Shown piece after piece: positions 34,767 through 43,430 of a stretch of DNA of 58,496 nt. The stretch's first letter is position 1, and the number at the start of each line of letters is the position of its first letter. The stretch comes from Bacteroidales bacterium (GTDB taxonomy: Bacteria > Bacteroidota > Bacteroidia > Bacteroidales > WCHB1-69), in the NCBI GenBank assembly GCA_017962845.1, contig JAGCUN010000004.1:1-58496 (forward strand), written 5' to 3'. Position numbers and translations under genes: made by a program. The notes below the pieces were generated by a model that saw only the letters and a list, made by a program, of their open reading frames with translations, was not told where the DNA came from and searched no databases.

Positions 34767-36194
34767 ATGAAAACCAAGTACATCGATCTGATTTCGCAGA
34801 CTTTCGAGTTCCCGCAAGAACAGTTTGAAGTGGAAGACAATGAACTGATTTTTAATGGCGTGCCATTGATGGACATTATTAAACAATATGGTACTCCTCT
34901 GAAAATCACGTATCTACCTAAAATTTCAGAGAACATTCAAAAAGCCCGCCGGTGGTTTAATGTGGCCATCGCTAAGGCAGATTATCAGGCGGATTACCAT
35001 TATTGCTATTGCACAAAAAGCTCCCATTTCGAGTTCGTGCTGTCGGAGGTGCTCAAGAATGATGTGCATATTGAGACCTCTTCTGCTTTCGACCTGAACT
35101 TGATTGAGGTGTTGGAGGAACAGAAGATGTTCGATAAAGAGAATTTTATTCTCTGTAATGGTTTTAAAAAACAGCAGTATATCGACAACATTGCGATGAT
35201 GTTGGATAAGGGGTATGTGAACACAATCCCGATACTGGATAACATTCACGAACTGGATATGTTGGATGCTGCAGTAAATACCAAATGTAAGATAGGTATC
35301 CGTATTGCTGCTGAGGAAGAACCGCGTTTTGAGTTCTACACCTCCCGACTCGGAGTTCGCTACAATGATATTATCCCGCTTTATCTGAATAAAATCAAGA
35401 ACAATCCGAAGTTTGAACTGAAGATGCTCCATTTCTTCATCAACACGGGTATTCAGGATACGGCTTATTATTGGAATGAGCTGTCAAAGTGCATTAGTTT
35501 GTACTGCGACCTCAAAAAAATCTGTCCTGAATTGGATTCCCTCGACATCGGTGGCGGTTTCCCGATCAAGACCAGCCTCTCCTTCGAGTACGATTACGAG
35601 TACATGGCTGAAGAGATTGTGGCGCAGATTAAGAATATCTGTAACCGCGAGGGGGTTCCGGAACCTGACATTTTCACGGAGTTCGGTTCCTACACCGTGG
35701 GCGAGGCCAGTGCGGTGCTGTTCTCTATTCTCCAGCAGAAACGGCAGAACGACAGGGAGTTATGGGATATGATTGACAGTTCGTTTATGACGACCTTGCC
35801 CGACACGTGGGCCATCGACCAGCAGTTTATCATCCTCGCCGTCAACAACTGGGACAAAGAGTACGAGCGCGTGTTCCTCGGCGGCCTCACCTGCGACAGT
35901 CAGGACTTCTACAACTCGGAGGCCTCCCTCAACGCGGTCTTCCTTCCCAAGATCCGGGCCAGCCTGCCCACGCAGGAGAGCAACGACTATTTCGATGAGG
36001 ATCCGCAATACATCGGTCTGTTCAACACGGGCGCCTATCAGGAGTCGGTGGGCGGCTACGGCGGCATCCAGCACTGTCTCACCCCCGCGCCCAAACATAT
36101 CATCATTTACCGTGATGAGGAGGGTGAACTTTGCACTAAACTGTTTGCTAAAGAGCAGAGTTACAAGTCGATGCTGAAAATTTTAGGTTACTAA
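34767..36194 (+). CDS. Arginine decarboxylase (fold III PLP, Bacteroidota type)
   Basis: 475 residues, much shorter than E. coli SpeA (658) but matching the Flavobacteriia/Bacteroidales arginine decarboxylase. The alanine-racemase-like barrel contains YHYCYCTKSSHFEF with the PLP Lys, HFFINTGIQDT, the Gly-rich LDIGGGFPI phosphate loop and EFGSYTVGEAS. The second domain has GGLTCDSQDFYN, supplying the second-subunit Cys-Asp. It makes agmatine from arginine for polyamine synthesis. Carboxynorspermidine decarboxylase is the main alternative, but the overall sequence favours arginine. An ABC-F gene follows after 20 bp. Confidence 0.85.
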   Translation: MKTKYIDLISQTFEFPQEQFEVEDNELIFNGVPLMDIIKQYGTPLKITYLPKISENIQKARRWFNVAIAKADYQADYHYCYCTKSSHFEFVLSEVLKNDVHIETSSAFDLNLIEVLEEQKMFDKENFILCNGFKKQQYIDNIAMMLDKGYVNTIPILDNIHELDMLDAAVNTKCKIGIRIAAEEEPRFEFYTSRLGVRYNDIIPLYLNKIKNNPKFELKMLHFFINTGIQDTAYYWNELSKCISLYCDLKKICPELDSLDIGGGFPIKTSLSFEYDYEYMAEEIVAQIKNICNREGVPEPDIFTEFGSYTVGEASAVLFSILQQKRQNDRELWDMIDSSFMTTLPDTWAIDQQFIILAVNNWDKEYERVFLGGLTCDSQDFYNSEASLNAVFLPKIRASLPTQESNDYFDEDPQYIGLFNTGAYQESVGGYGGIQHCLTPAPKHIIIYRDEEGELCTKLFAKEQSYKSMLKILGY

Positions 36195-36214
36195 TTGGGT
36201 ATAAAAATCTCGGT

Positions 36215-38125
36215 GTGAACTATCTGACAGTAGAGAATCTTTCCAAAACCTATGGCGAAAAGCTGCTTTTCCACGACATCACTTTCGGACTGGAAAAGGG
36301 ACAGAAAAGTGCGCTGATTGCCAAGAATGGAACGGGAAAATCTACCCTGCTCAACATCATCGCCGGCCTGGAGCAGCCGGATGCCGGACAGGTGGTGGTG
36401 CGTAAAGATATCACGGTGTCGTATCTGCCCCAGATGGATGATTTCGCCGATGAGGTGTCGGTGTTAGATGCGATTTTTGATTCTCAAACTCCAGAAATAC
36501 AAGTTATTAGAGAATACGAAATTTGTCTTGCCCTGATGAATCAGGCGAATGCCACCGGTGAGGTTTCTCGGGAATTAGAGCAGCGGATGCACCGCGCCAT
36601 CGAAGAGGTGGAACGGCTGCACGCCTGGGATTTTGAGAGCAAGGTGAAGGAAATCCTCTCCCGCTTCGGCATCGAGGATGTCTTCAAGCCGGTGGGCACG
36701 CTTTCGGGCGGACAGCGCAAAAAGACCGCCCTCGCCAAAACGCTCATCGCTGATACTGACCTGCTGATTCTTGATGAGCCTACCAATCATCTTGATATTG
36801 AGATGATTGAGTGGATGGAAAACTACCTCACCCGTGCCAATGTCACCCTGCTGATGGTGACGCACGACCGTCATTTTCTCGACCAGGTGTGCAACGATAT
36901 TTTCGAAATTGAAAATGGGAATCTCTATCATTATAGAGGAAAATATGACTATTATTTGGAGAAAAAGGCGGAGCGTATTGCAGTAGAGAATGCCGAATAC
37001 GACAAGCTGAAACAGCTTTATCTCAAAGAGTTGGAGTGGGTACATACCTCCCCGCAGGCACGTACCTCCAAGTCGAGGGCCCGCATACAGGGTTTTGAAG
37101 CCCTGAAGGAGTCGGTGAGCCGGAAAGTGGAGAAACCCGCCGAGAGTTTTCATGTTGAGACCGAAAGGTTAGGTAATAAGATTTTGGAAATCAATAATTT
37201 GGATTTTTCCTTTGGAGATAAAGTCCTGTTGGATGATTTCTCCTATGTATTTAAAAGAGGGGAGAAGTGCGGCATTGTGGGAAAGAACGGAACTGGCAAA
37301 TCCACCTTTTTGAAGCTCATCGTCGGACAGCTGAAGCCGACGGCAGGCAAGATCGTGGCGGGACAGACCATCCATTTCGGCTACTATTCGCAAGAGGGAA
37401 TGCAGATTAAGGGCAACCGCCGAATCATCGACATTGTGAAGGAGTATGCTGAGGTAATTCGCACAGAAACAGGGAATTATATCGGTGCCTCGCAGTTCCT
37501 TAATCACTTCGGATTCAAGTACGAACAGCAATACACCTATTTCGATGACCTTAGCGGCGGCGAGAAACGCAAACTCTATCTGCTCATCACGCTGATGCGC
37601 AATCCTAATTTCCTCATCTTGGATGAGCCAACCAACGATTTCGACATCGACACGCTCAACAAACTCGAGGATTTTCTCTATTATTATAAAGGATGTGTGT
37701 TGATTGTTTCGCACGACCGCTGGTTTATGAACAAACTGGTTGATCACATCTTTGTTTTCAATGGAGATGGCAAGGTAAAGGATTTCTATGGCAATTATAC
37801 CGATTATAAATTGGCCAGAGATAAAGAGTTGCGGATTGAAAAGCGAGTAGAGAAGTTACAGAAGCAGGCGGAGGTGAAAGAAACTACTTCGGTTAAAAAA
37901 GACAAATCCAACAAACTTACATATAAAGAAAAATTGGAATTTGACTCACTCGGATTGGAAATTGAAACGTTGGAAGCCGAGAAAAAAGAGCTTTTGGAGA
38001 AGATGAATTCGGGTAATGGAACGGCTGATGAGTTGATAGAATGGAGCAATCGTTATCAGGAAGTATCCACTTTACTTGACGATAAGTCGATGCGCTGGCT
38101 TGAGCTGAGTGAGAAAGAGGCTTGA
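36215..38125 (+). CDS. ABC-F ATPase, Uup-like
   Basis: 636 residues from a GTG. Two ABC cassettes: Walker A AKNGTGKST and GKNGTGKST, signatures LSGGQRKK and LSGGEKRK, Walker B LLILDEPTNHLD and FLILDEPTNDFD. The linker between them holds the Lys/Arg-rich P-site tRNA-interaction region (KELEWVHTSPQARTSKSRARIQGFE). The C-terminal ~85 residues form a coiled coil (LTYKEKLEFDSLGLEIETLEAEKKELLEKM), typical of Uup. Uup-like ABC-F proteins act on the ribosome or at replication structures. It is probably co-transcribed with arginine decarboxylase upstream and the CoA-disulfide reductase downstream (25-bp gap). Confidence 0.93.
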   Translation: MNYLTVENLSKTYGEKLLFHDITFGLEKGQKSALIAKNGTGKSTLLNIIAGLEQPDAGQVVVRKDITVSYLPQMDDFADEVSVLDAIFDSQTPEIQVIREYEICLALMNQANATGEVSRELEQRMHRAIEEVERLHAWDFESKVKEILSRFGIEDVFKPVGTLSGGQRKKTALAKTLIADTDLLILDEPTNHLDIEMIEWMENYLTRANVTLLMVTHDRHFLDQVCNDIFEIENGNLYHYRGKYDYYLEKKAERIAVENAEYDKLKQLYLKELEWVHTSPQARTSKSRARIQGFEALKESVSRKVEKPAESFHVETERLGNKILEINNLDFSFGDKVLLDDFSYVFKRGEKCGIVGKNGTGKSTFLKLIVGQLKPTAGKIVAGQTIHFGYYSQEGMQIKGNRRIIDIVKEYAEVIRTETGNYIGASQFLNHFGFKYEQQYTYFDDLSGGEKRKLYLLITLMRNPNFLILDEPTNDFDIDTLNKLEDFLYYYKGCVLIVSHDRWFMNKLVDHIFVFNGDGKVKDFYGNYTDYKLARDKELRIEKRVEKLQKQAEVKETTSVKKDKSNKLTYKEKLEFDSLGLEIETLEAEKKELLEKMNSGNGTADELIEWSNRYQEVSTLLDDKSMRWLELSEKEA

Positions 38126-38150
38126 TTAAATAATTGAAAATAAATATATT

Positions 38151-39818
38151 ATGAAATGCTTAATTATCGGAGGTGTGGCAGGTGGTGCTACCACTGCTGC
38201 CCGTTTGCGTCGTATGGACGAGGATGCCCAGATTGTTATCTTTGAAAAGGGCCCCTATATTTCGTATGCCAATTGCGGCTTACCTTATTATATTGGTGGC
38301 GTGATTTCGGAAAGAAATGCACTTTTCCTTCAAACACCCACCTCTTTCGGCAATCGTTTTGATGCCGATGTGCGCGTATCTACCGAAGTTACTTCTATCG
38401 ACAAAGTGCAAAAGAAAGTAACTTGTGTGAATCTGAAAACGGGTATGACGTATGAGGAATCGTACGACAAACTCGTGCTGGCCCCTGGTACTACCGCTGT
38501 CAAACCGCCTATTCCGGGCATTGATGCGGCCAACATTTTCACGCTCCGCGATGTGAACGACACCGACGCTATCCGTACCTATTTGGATGGTTTGACTAAA
38601 CCTGCTCGTGTAGTCGTGGTAGGTGCCGGTTTTATTGGAATGGAGATGGCCGAAAATTTGGTGCTTTCGGGTTGTCAGGTCACGTTGGTGGAGAAAGCCT
38701 CGCAGATTCTGCCACCTGTGGATTGGGAGGTGGCGGCTGAAGTGCAGCAGGAAGTGACTCGCAACGGAGTGCGGTTGATGGTGAATGACAGCGTTTCCGC
38801 CTTCGTTCAGAATGGCAATGCCACGCAGGTTCAGCTGTTGAGTGGCGAGGTGCTAGAGGCTGACATGGTGCTGGTGAGTGTGGGCGTGAAACCGCTTACC
38901 ACGCTGGCCGTGAATGCCGGTATCGAAATCGGTGAGTTGGGCGGCATCAGAGTAAACGAGTATATGCAGACTTCCGACCCCGACATTTATGCGGTGGGGG
39001 ATGCGGTGGAGACGGTGAACCCGCTGACGGGCCAGCCGCAACTTTGTTTCCTCGCTGGTCCCGCCAACAAGCAGGCGCGTATTTGTGCCAATAATATGGT
39101 AGAAGGTAATATCCACCGTTATAGTGGCAGTATCGGTACGGGCATCGCGAAAGTTTTTGGTATGACGGTCGGCCGTACGGGACTGTCGGAAAGACAGTTG
39201 CAAATGCTGAATCTTCCCTATAAGGTGTCGGTAACCCACACGGGCGACCATGCCACCTATTATCCTGGCAGCCACCCTGTGACCATCAAGCTGCTGTTTG
39301 CTCCCTACACAGGCCAGTTGCTGGGGGCATCGGTGTGTGGCGCGGCAGGCGTTGACAAGCGCCTCGATGTGCTGGCTTCTACCATCGCCCACTGCGGTAC
39401 CGTTTACGACCTCACCGACTTCGACCATGCCTACGCGCCGCCTTTCTCTTCGCCCAAAGACCCCGTAATTGTGGCGGGCTATGTGGCCGAGAATATCCTT
39501 GCCGAAAAGGTGAAGATGATACAGTGGCACGAACTCAAGGAGAAGCTGGCCCACCGCCAGCCCGACGATTTCATCCTGCTGGATGTGCGCAGTCTGCTGG
39601 AAAACCGCGCCGGCACCATCAAGGGGGCGGAGAACTACCCGTTGGACGAGCTGCGCGAGTATGCCGAGGATATGGATCCGGAGCAGCCGGTGGTGGTGTT
39701 CTGCGCCATCGGGCTCCGTGGCTACATCGCCTGCCGCATCCTGATGCAGATGGGCTTCACGAATGTGGTCAACCTTGCCGGCGGCTACAAAACGTGGAAG
39801 GCATGCTCGGGTGAATGA
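38151..39818 (+). CDS. CoA-disulfide reductase with C-terminal rhodanese domain
   Basis: 555 residues. The FAD-binding start CLIIGGVAGGATTAARLRR, redox Cys42 in SYANCGLPYYIGG (single Cys, as in CoADR/NADH oxidase), NAD motif VVVGAGFIGMEMAENL, and FAD motif DPDIYAVGDAVE are present. A rhodanese domain is fused at about 460-555 (LKEKLAHRQPDDFILLDVRSLLE) with active-site Cys518 in VVFCAIGLRG. The CoADR-RHD fusion is known to reduce CoA disulfides, persulfides or polysulfide, protecting against oxidative or sulfur stress. It ends 32 bp before a FISUMP gene. Confidence 0.93.
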   Translation: MKCLIIGGVAGGATTAARLRRMDEDAQIVIFEKGPYISYANCGLPYYIGGVISERNALFLQTPTSFGNRFDADVRVSTEVTSIDKVQKKVTCVNLKTGMTYEESYDKLVLAPGTTAVKPPIPGIDAANIFTLRDVNDTDAIRTYLDGLTKPARVVVVGAGFIGMEMAENLVLSGCQVTLVEKASQILPPVDWEVAAEVQQEVTRNGVRLMVNDSVSAFVQNGNATQVQLLSGEVLEADMVLVSVGVKPLTTLAVNAGIEIGELGGIRVNEYMQTSDPDIYAVGDAVETVNPLTGQPQLCFLAGPANKQARICANNMVEGNIHRYSGSIGTGIAKVFGMTVGRTGLSERQLQMLNLPYKVSVTHTGDHATYYPGSHPVTIKLLFAPYTGQLLGASVCGAAGVDKRLDVLASTIAHCGTVYDLTDFDHAYAPPFSSPKDPVIVAGYVAENILAEKVKMIQWHELKEKLAHRQPDDFILLDVRSLLENRAGTIKGAENYPLDELREYAEDMDPEQPVVVFCAIGLRGYIACRILMQMGFTNVVNLAGGYKTWKACSGE

Positions 39819-39850
39819 CATCATTTTTAGAAATTTTTAGACCAATAAAA

Positions 39851-42046
39851 ATGAAGAGAATATTGCTTTTGGTGATGGCTTGTGGCTTCGTGCTGACAGG
39901 TTTGGCACAAACGGTCACCCTCACCTTTTCGGGTCGCGATGCGCAAAACCATTATGTGCAGCTCAACCAGGTGACCGTCACCAACGTCACCCGCGGCTGG
40001 CAGGAAACCCTCTTCTGGCCCGACACCATCTTGACCATGCAGAACAGCACGGGCATTGATGATGCCGTAGAGACGCGGTACACCACGTCTCTACAATTGT
40101 CGCAAAACAACCCCAACCCGTTCATCGGCACCACCCACGTGAACCTGATGGTGGCCGATGCGGGGATGGTGACATTGGAAATTGTGGATGGGAATGGTAA
40201 AATCGTAGAGACGCGCCATGGCACGTCTCTACAACCGAGCACCCACCAATTCCGTGTCACCCTGTCGCACGCCGGCACCTATATCCTTACCGCCCGCCAG
40301 AACGGGGAATCATCATCCATTAAAATGGTGTGCCACGGCGGCGGCAACGGCAATCGGATTGAATATATGGGTACCCATTTAGAGACTCGGTGCACCACGT
40401 CTATACAGACGCGCCGTGGCACGTCTCTACAACCCCAAATCATCACCACAAATCCCTTCCAATCGGGCGACCAGATGGAATATGTGGGCACCGCCACCAT
40501 CGGCGGCAATGGGTGCGAAAGCCAGACCATCAGTCAGCAGCAGCAGGGCTCCGAGAGCTTCCAGCTGCAGTTCGATGCTACGCTGCCCGTTCCGGTGGAC
40601 GGACAGCCCTGTCCTAGCACGCCCACGCTCACCGACATCGATGGCAATGTTTACAGTACCTTGCAGATGGGCGGCCAGTGCTGGATGAAGGAGAACCTCC
40701 GTGCCACCCGTTTTGCCGACGGCACGCCGTTGGCGTTAGGGGAGGAGCATTCCAGCACAGAGTCCCTCTACTATTATCCCGACAACAATACCGCCAATGC
40801 CGCCACTTATGGTCTGCTCTACAACTGGACAGCGGTCATGCACGGCGCGGCTTCTTCTAATGTTTCCCCCAGCAACGTGCAGGGAGTTTGTCCTGACGGT
40901 TGGCACGTGCCCAGCAGCGCCGAATGGGCGACCTTAACGGGTTATGTTTCAGGAAGAAGCCAGTATTGGTGCGATGGTGAGAGCGAGAATATCGCCAAGG
41001 CGTTGGCGTGCAACAGCGGCTGGAATACCAATGCAGTGGTGGATTGTGCGGTGGGACTCAACCAGTCGAGCAACGACGCCACTCATTTCAGTGGAATGCC
41101 CACGGGCGGCTTTGTGAGTTCTGGGGTTGCCAACTTCGGCAAGTTCGCCATGTTCTGGACCTGCACGGCTGTAGGCAACAATGCGGAGTCATACTATCTG
41201 GCATACAGTACCGCCATGGTGGGACATCCGACCGGCGGATATGAAACCACTTATGGATTCGGAGTGCGCTGCGTGCGTGATGAAGGCAACGGCGGTGGTG
41301 GCGGCAGTGCTAGCGACCTCAACTCCTGTCCGGTGGCGTCCCCCAACGCTAACGAAACTGCCAGTGGCGGCAGAATTACCGAGCTCAGGGATTACGACAA
41401 CAACAGTTACCGCGTGGTGAAGATAGGCAACCAGTGCTGGATGAAAGACAATCTTCGCACCAAGCACTATGCCGATGGAACCTCCATTTCGCAAGGCTCT
41501 AACTCCATGTTCGCCCTCACCACCAGCATCAGTTATTATTTCTATCCTGATGGAAATACTTCTAATGCAGCTGTTTATGGATTGTTATATAACTGGAAAG
41601 CGGCCATCCGCACCATTTCCAACGCCTCCACCTCCAATCCGAGCGGGGTGCAGGGTGTGTGTCCCAATGGGTGGCACCTGCCCAGCGAGGCTGAATACAC
41701 CCAGATGACCGACTACGTGCAGTCGCAGAGCGAGTATGTGTGCAACCCGAATTACGAGAACTATGTGGCTCCCGCCTTTGCCAGCAACGAAGGATGGATG
41801 AGTTCGGGCATCAGTTGCGCACCCGGCAACAACCTGGCCGCCAACAATGCCACGGGCTTCAGCGCGATGCCAGCCGGACAGTGGGCACAGGATCCGTCAG
41901 GTATCACCCAGTACGCCTCCTTCTGGGGCGCAAGTGGTGACAGCAGTACCGCCTACAGTTGGAATCTCATGGTTAATCATCCCTACCCGGTGGTCTCCTA
42001 TGATATGTCGGAATGGGCCTATTCTGTAAGATGCGTAAGAAATTGA
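39851..42046 (+). CDS. Surface protein with T9SS-CTD-like N-terminal domain and two FISUMP domains
   Basis: 731 residues from the ATG at 39851 (MKRILLLVMACGFVLTGLAQ), a clear signal peptide. Residues 20-150 contain LSQNNPNPFIGTTHVNLMVADAGMVTLEIVDGNGKI ... GTYILTARQNG, which looks like a type A T9SS sorting fold but sits at the N-terminus. Two FISUMP (Fibrobacter succinogenes major paralogous) domains follow at about 254-476 and 492-731, each with GxQCWMKxNLR, YGLLYNWxA, VQGVCPxGWHxPS and a final VRCVR. Four 28-bp palindromes are read in frame at residues 73-82, 119-128 and 177-194, giving VETRYTTSLQ-like peptides. It overlaps the next ATG by one base. The function is unknown, probably cell-surface attachment. 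Confidence 0.85.
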   Translation: MKRILLLVMACGFVLTGLAQTVTLTFSGRDAQNHYVQLNQVTVTNVTRGWQETLFWPDTILTMQNSTGIDDAVETRYTTSLQLSQNNPNPFIGTTHVNLMVADAGMVTLEIVDGNGKIVETRHGTSLQPSTHQFRVTLSHAGTYILTARQNGESSSIKMVCHGGGNGNRIEYMGTHLETRCTTSIQTRRGTSLQPQIITTNPFQSGDQMEYVGTATIGGNGCESQTISQQQQGSESFQLQFDATLPVPVDGQPCPSTPTLTDIDGNVYSTLQMGGQCWMKENLRATRFADGTPLALGEEHSSTESLYYYPDNNTANAATYGLLYNWTAVMHGAASSNVSPSNVQGVCPDGWHVPSSAEWATLTGYVSGRSQYWCDGESENIAKALACNSGWNTNAVVDCAVGLNQSSNDATHFSGMPTGGFVSSGVANFGKFAMFWTCTAVGNNAESYYLAYSTAMVGHPTGGYETTYGFGVRCVRDEGNGGGGGSASDLNSCPVASPNANETASGGRITELRDYDNNSYRVVKIGNQCWMKDNLRTKHYADGTSISQGSNSMFALTTSISYYFYPDGNTSNAAVYGLLYNWKAAIRTISNASTSNPSGVQGVCPNGWHLPSEAEYTQMTDYVQSQSEYVCNPNYENYVAPAFASNEGWMSSGISCAPGNNLAANNATGFSAMPAGQWAQDPSGITQYASFWGASGDSSTAYSWNLMVNHPYPVVSYDMSEWAYSVRCVRN
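40067..40094. repeat. 28-bp palindromic element, in-frame copy 1
   Basis: GTAGAGACG-N10-CGTCTCTAC with core CGGTACACCA. Read in frame as VETRYTTSLQ. Confidence 0.9.
40205..40232. repeat. 28-bp palindromic element, in-frame copy 2
   Basis: GTAGAGACG-N10-CGTCTCTAC with core CGCCATGGCA. Read in frame as VETRHGTSLQ, directly after GNGKI. The paralogue at 54576-56900 carries a variant palindrome at the same point. Confidence 0.9.
40379..40430. repeat. 28-bp palindromic element, two overlapping in-frame copies (3 and 4)
   Basis: Two slightly decayed copies share four bases in the middle and are read as LETRCTTSIQTRRGTSLQ. Each keeps the AGACG...CGTCT arms. Confidence 0.85.
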
Positions 42047-43422
42047 TGAAAAAGTTATTATTGTTTTTATGGATGGGATGTTGTATCCCATGGCTTCACG
42101 CCCAATCGCCTGCCCTCTCGGGGATGTGGAAAGGCTGCCTGCACCTCGGCAGTGACTCGCTGGCTGTGGTGCTGGTGCTTGACAATCACGATGATACAGT
42201 AACAGCCGTACTCGACAGTCCCGACCAGTACGTCACCGACATCCCGGTTACCGAATTTTCGCTGCGCGGCGACACCCTCACCTTCGCCGTTGCCTCAGTG
42301 GGCGCCTCGTTCCGCGGCGTATGGCGCGGCGACAGCATCACAGGCAAGTTCCGCCAGAACGGCCGTCGCTTCCCGCTCGTGCTGCGACCTACCACCCACC
42401 GCCAACTCTTCCCCCGTCCGCAAGAACCGCAAGAATTTCCATACACGCAGCATGAGCTCACCTTCCCCTATAACGAGCGGATCGACATTAGCGGCACGCT
42501 CACCCTGCCTTACTGGGGCAAGCCCAAGGCTGTTGTCGTGCTCATCTCCGGCTCCGGCTGGCAGGACCGCGACGAGACCATCATGGCCCACAAGCCCTTC
42601 AAACTGCTCGCCGACTATCTCACCCGCCTCGGCTACGCCGTGTTCCGCTACGACGACGCCCCGCTCATGGCTTTCCAGAAGATGAATACCCTCGACTTTG
42701 CCGAACAGGTGAAGGTGGTTGTGGATAGACTTCGTCAGGAGGGTGACCTGCATGGCTGCCCGATCGGACTCTTAGGTCATAGCGAGGGCGGCATGGTGGC
42801 TTGGATGGTGGCCGCCGAACGGCATGACCTCGACTTTGTCATCTCGATGGCTGGCATGGGCACCACCTTGCGAGAAGTGCTGCTGTACCAGGCGGCGGAA
42901 AATGCGATCCAAAACCATTTTTCGGCGGAGATGCTGCGGGCTTCTCTCCTGATTTCCGATGAAACATACGCCTTGGTGGAGCGTGCGAAGGATGCTCCCA
43001 CTGCCGCCCGTAAGGTGAGCGACTATCTGCATTCCCGTGCCGCCCAATTGACGGAGGAGGAACGTATCGCGTTGAATCTCACTGATCAAGGTATTATGCT
43101 TTCGGCGCAGACCCTCGCCAGCAACTGGTTCTTTACTCTTATGCACCTCAAGCCTGCCCAGTACCTGAAGAAGATCACCTGTCCGGTGCTGGCCCTCAAC
43201 GGCGACCGCGACAAGCAGGTGGATGCGGTGGAGAATGTCTATGCCATCCGCGACGGACTGAAACACTGCCCCGACTTCACCCCCTGCATCCTGCCCGGCC
43301 TCAACCACCTCTTCCAAGAGTGTGAAACCGGCTATGTGGACGAGTACGGACTGATCGAGCAAACTCTTTCGCCCGCTTTTTTGGAGCAGGTAGGGAAGTG
43401 GTTGGATGAAAGAATAAAATAG
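42046..43422 (+). CDS. Secreted alpha/beta hydrolase
   Basis: 458 residues from the ATG at 42046 (MKKLLLFLWMGCCIPWLHAQ), with a signal peptide; the ATG at 42031 is an alternative. Residues 25-115 are a small beta-sandwich (LSGMWKGCLHLGSDSLAVVLVLD) as in DUF3887-type hydrolases. The alpha/beta hydrolase domain has the oxyanion region LISGSGWQDRDE, nucleophile elbow GHSEGG, and His in GLNHLFQE near the C-terminus. This is the arrangement of secreted peptidase S9/esterase-like proteins of Bacteroidota; the substrate is unknown. It overlaps the FISUMP gene stop by one base, so they form an operon. Confidence 0.88.
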   Translation: MKKLLLFLWMGCCIPWLHAQSPALSGMWKGCLHLGSDSLAVVLVLDNHDDTVTAVLDSPDQYVTDIPVTEFSLRGDTLTFAVASVGASFRGVWRGDSITGKFRQNGRRFPLVLRPTTHRQLFPRPQEPQEFPYTQHELTFPYNERIDISGTLTLPYWGKPKAVVVLISGSGWQDRDETIMAHKPFKLLADYLTRLGYAVFRYDDAPLMAFQKMNTLDFAEQVKVVVDRLRQEGDLHGCPIGLLGHSEGGMVAWMVAAERHDLDFVISMAGMGTTLREVLLYQAAENAIQNHFSAEMLRASLLISDETYALVERAKDAPTAARKVSDYLHSRAAQLTEEERIALNLTDQGIMLSAQTLASNWFFTLMHLKPAQYLKKITCPVLALNGDRDKQVDAVENVYAIRDGLKHCPDFTPCILPGLNHLFQECETGYVDEYGLIEQTLSPAFLEQVGKWLDERIK

Positions 43423-43430
43423 GGGAGCGG

